Assembly (NCBI GenBank): GCA_964577665.1
Contig: CAZOBD010000001.1
Location: 11,914-75,913 of the forward strand
Length of the DNA stretch: 64,000 bases
Direction: 5' to 3'
Source: CAYVTD01 sp964577665
GTDB lineage: Bacteria; Bacteroidota; Ignavibacteria; Kapaibacteriales; UBA2268
A program made the translations under genes and the position numbers. Every line of letters begins with the position of its first letter. The first letter of the stretch is position 1. The notes under the pieces were generated by a model. The model did no database searches, was not told the DNA's origin, and worked only from the letters and a program-made list of their open reading frames with translations. Below are positions 61,812 to 64,000 of this stretch, one piece after another.

Positions 61812-61830
61812 TGAAGTGCAAAGTAAAAAA

Positions 61831-61884
61831 AACAGATGAAACGTCTATGATTACGGAAAAACACACAAGGGGATGATTATTTTT
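61831..61884 (+). repeat. Dispersed ~55-bp box
   Basis: AACAGATGAAACGTCTATGA, TTACGGAAAAACACAC, AAGGGGATGATTATTTTT. This is the fullest rightward copy and the one directly joined to a palindrome. Confidence 0.8.
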
Positions 61885-61890
61885 AGAAGA

Positions 61891-61962
61891 GATCCCCCAA
61901 CCCCCTTATAAATAAGGGGGCTTCCCCCTCCCTTACCTGTAAGGGAGGGCTGGGGAGGGATC
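61891..61962. repeat. Hairpin repeat with GATCCCCC...GGGATC ends
   Basis: Two nested inverted repeats: CCCCCTTATAAATAAGGGGG, and CCCTCCCTTACCTGTAAGGG followed by AGGG. Comparable to 56884-56958. Confidence 0.65.
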
Positions 61963-61979
61963 AAAAAAAACAGATGAAA

Positions 61980-64000
61980 TTAAATCCCAAACTCCACTCC
62001 GAAAAAGAAATTTCTCTCCGCGGCGGGGAAAAAGCCTTTTCCTTCGGCTCCTGCAGCGTAAATATTGTTCAGCATATTATAAACCTGCACCAGCAATTTT
62101 ATGGATTTAAAAGAGATAATATCCTTAAAAGTATATGAGAAAGCTGCATTAAAAACCGAGTAGGCATCAAGTGTATTGTCTGCATAATAGCCGGATAAAT
62201 CAAGCATCAGGTGATTTTTTACCCTTTCGTCAGTAGTAAGCAAATCACCGAAGTTATCCGTACGGAAGTCTCCGACAAACCTGCCGTTTACGTTAGCATA
62301 AAATCCGCCGATGCTGTACTCTGCCATTATATTTCCCATTGCTCCGGGAAAACCTGCAATGCTGTTTCCTTCAAGAGATACGCTTTCACCGCCGTAAGTC
62401 TTAAATTCATAATCAACAATCTCATTTTTACTGAGGGTTGCGTTTGCAGTTATTTTCAGCCTGCCCGCCGAGTTGTTAAATATTTCCGCCGCTGCTATTA
62501 GTTCAACCCCGTAATGCCTTGTCCTCGGGGCATTTCCGTCGATGGGATTGCCCCAGATATCCATCTGACCGCTTTTTACCAATTCGTCGAAATATTCCAT
62601 CCAGTAAAAATTAATATTGAAATACAGATCATTATTCTGCCAGCTCGAGCCGAGTTCAAAGTCGAGCATAGATTCCGGTACCGTAATCGGATCAGAATAA
62701 TCATAAAGCATTATATCATCGTCAGTTATTTCTCCGTGGAACTGCGGCTGCGCTCCAAACCACGCATCTTCTGCGGCATACAAATTTCTCATGCGGGGTT
62801 CCCTTGAAGTGTAAGCAATAGAACTATAAAAGCTTAAATTATCGTCCCAGTTATATGTGCCGCCTATTCTCGGATTAAAGAAGAGATACTCAACATTGAA
62901 AATATCTTTGTCTTTCCCTACTGTTTCACCGTCGGTGGTTTGGAACAGCAAATATGTGCTTCCCCTTTTCATGTCATACATAGAATATCTTTTATAAACA
63001 AGCTGGGCATCGGCGCTTAATATCAGTTTCTCGGATGCGTGAAGGCGCTCGCCTGCAAAAATCGAAAAGTTATCAACGCCGGTTCTGCTGCTGTAAATTT
63101 CAAAATCAGGATCCCATCCTGAAGGGTAAAATTCCGAAAAAGGTACTTCGCCCCATTTTTTCGAGCGGTGAATCCGCATTTCTGCGCCTAAAGTCATTTC
63201 TCCGCCACCATGATCCCAGATTAGACGGGGTATCCAGCCGCCATGCTTATTAGCAACATTCCCCTGTATTACAGGCATGGAAAAGGAATTTTCATTCTGA
63301 AAATCATAATCCGTGCTTACCCAGTCGGCAAGCATCCCATAATAAAAATTATCTTCCGAGTCGTAGTATCCTCCTGCCCAGGAACCGTCATAATTGTAAA
63401 AACCTTCCCCTGTATAATAAAAAAGCGAGGATTTAAGCTTCAGATTTTCGCTGATGTCCCAGTCAATCAGAAGTTCATAGTGCGGCTGGGAAAATTCCTC
63501 GATTTCCATATCCCTAACCGGAGAATACCAAACGACTTCTCTTCCGTTTTCGCCGTAGGACCAGCCGTTCGGGTTTTTTCTTCGGAGCTGTTTATCATCA
63601 ACGTATTCCTTAGGCAGACCAACATAAGCCAGCCCATCGGATACAGGACCTCCGAAAACATTTAATTGTGCGGAAAAATTTTCGCGAAACATGGCGGCGC
63701 TCATAAAATAGCTCTGCAGGTTTGCCCAGGCATTATCACGGTAGCCTTTGGAATTTATACTCGAAAGCCTTCCGTAAACGGCAAAATCGCCCATCATGCC
63801 CGATGAAATTTCAATAGAGTTTTTATCTGAAATGCGCTGATATTTTGTATCACCCCCGGCTCCATATTCCTGCAAGCCGACGCCCGAAAAGACTTTAACG
63901 CCGCTTTTCCTTATATAGTCGGATGTTGTGAGGTTTACGCTGCCTCCGATAGCCGCAGCGCCGTAGTTCATAATCCCGGCGCCGCGCTGCACCTGTATAT
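61980..64000 (-). CDS. TonB-dependent receptor, 5' end cut by window edge
   Basis: 673 codons are present; the N-terminus (signal peptide and most of the plug) lies beyond the right edge. The first codons read IQVQRGAGIMNYGAAAIGGS then VNLTT, the end of a TonB plug domain. The rest is a 22-strand barrel with many aromatic-ended strands, ending in RNFFFGVEFGI. Typical barrel words are FNPRIGGTYNWDDNLSFYSS, IAYTSREPRMRNLY and LLVQVYNMLNNIYAAGAEGK. It has a different sequence and orientation from the receptor at 53509, so it is a second, unrelated uptake system. No partner is visible in the window, and the substrate is unknown. Confidence 0.88.
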   Translation of the reverse strand, partial: IQVQRGAGIMNYGAAAIGGSVNLTTSDYIRKSGVKVFSGVGLQEYGAGGDTKYQRISDKNSIEISSGMMGDFAVYGRLSSINSKGYRDNAWANLQSYFMSAAMFRENFSAQLNVFGGPVSDGLAYVGLPKEYVDDKQLRRKNPNGWSYGENGREVVWYSPVRDMEIEEFSQPHYELLIDWDISENLKLKSSLFYYTGEGFYNYDGSWAGGYYDSEDNFYYGMLADWVSTDYDFQNENSFSMPVIQGNVANKHGGWIPRLIWDHGGGEMTLGAEMRIHRSKKWGEVPFSEFYPSGWDPDFEIYSSRTGVDNFSIFAGERLHASEKLILSADAQLVYKRYSMYDMKRGSTYLLFQTTDGETVGKDKDIFNVEYLFFNPRIGGTYNWDDNLSFYSSIAYTSREPRMRNLYAAEDAWFGAQPQFHGEITDDDIMLYDYSDPITVPESMLDFELGSSWQNNDLYFNINFYWMEYFDELVKSGQMDIWGNPIDGNAPRTRHYGVELIAAAEIFNNSAGRLKITANATLSKNEIVDYEFKTYGGESVSLEGNSIAGFPGAMGNIMAEYSIGGFYANVNGRFVGDFRTDNFGDLLTTDERVKNHLMLDLSGYYADNTLDAYSVFNAAFSYTFKDIISFKSIKLLVQVYNMLNNIYAAGAEGKGFFPAAERNFFFGVEFGI

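Larger units (their letters stand above)
61600..61979. other. Intergenic spacer filled with dispersed repeats
   Basis: 380 bases between two convergent genes, without a gene. They hold two 31-bp palindromes, an AGCGAAGCAATC hairpin, the ~55-bp box, a CCCCC/GGGGG hairpin and a final AAAAAACAGATGAAAT word touching the stop codon of the TonB receptor. Confidence 0.8.

Overview
The window looks like a metagenome- or draft-assembled scaffold from the Bacteroidota/Chlorobiota (FCB) lineage, perhaps an Ignavibacteria- or Kapabacteria-type organism. The evidence is: proteins with type IX secretion (T9SS) C-terminal sorting domains, including the NYPNPF motif; two TonB-dependent receptors, one paired with a DUF4249 lipoprotein; TAnnTTTG-type promoter boxes; and occasional good Shine-Dalgarno sites. 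The lineage call is an inference, because there is no rRNA or marker set here. No tRNA, rRNA, CRISPR array or insertion sequence was found. Four runs of 100 N are scaffold gaps. Two of them are flanked by exact 55-bp duplicates, so they are artefacts.

Left half, all leftward (1-47,486). Positions 1-12,339 hold five paralogous membrane proteins resembling the eukaryotic TMTC / protein O-mannosyltransferase GT-C family, each with a C-terminal TPR domain (one is cut by the window edge), plus a YfhO-family membrane protein. Next comes one colossal gene (12,461-37,920). After collapsing the two false gaps it reads as a single frame of about 8,350 visible codons: signal peptide, fibronectin-like N-terminus, about 70 Ig-like modules and a T9SS sorting domain. 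It is followed by a small fibronectin-type protein that looks like a stub of the giant's N-terminus, by a secreted protein of about 2,500 residues rich in 12-residue beta-helix-like repeats (39,214-46,801), and by a small T9SS cargo protein.

Right half (48,162-64,000), mostly rightward and mostly housekeeping: an RsmB-family rRNA methyltransferase, an orphan ParB-like protein (leftward) containing two in-frame palindromic elements, a HAD phosphatase, a DEDDh exonuclease / UvrC-N fusion, a TonB receptor with DUF4249 lipoprotein, biotin-protein ligase, a Na+-pumping decarboxylase operon (gamma, alpha, beta) and the 3' part of another TonB receptor (leftward).

Four intergenic regions carry mosaics of dispersed elements: a 31-bp palindrome, a ~55-bp box and several hairpins. 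One box overlaps the start region of two genes. The most interesting reading is that the TMTC-like paralogs and the YfhO protein form a glycosylation set for the neighbouring giant Ig-domain surface protein. This would be a bacterial parallel to TMTC O-mannosylation of cadherins. The genomic association is seen; the functional link is inferred.
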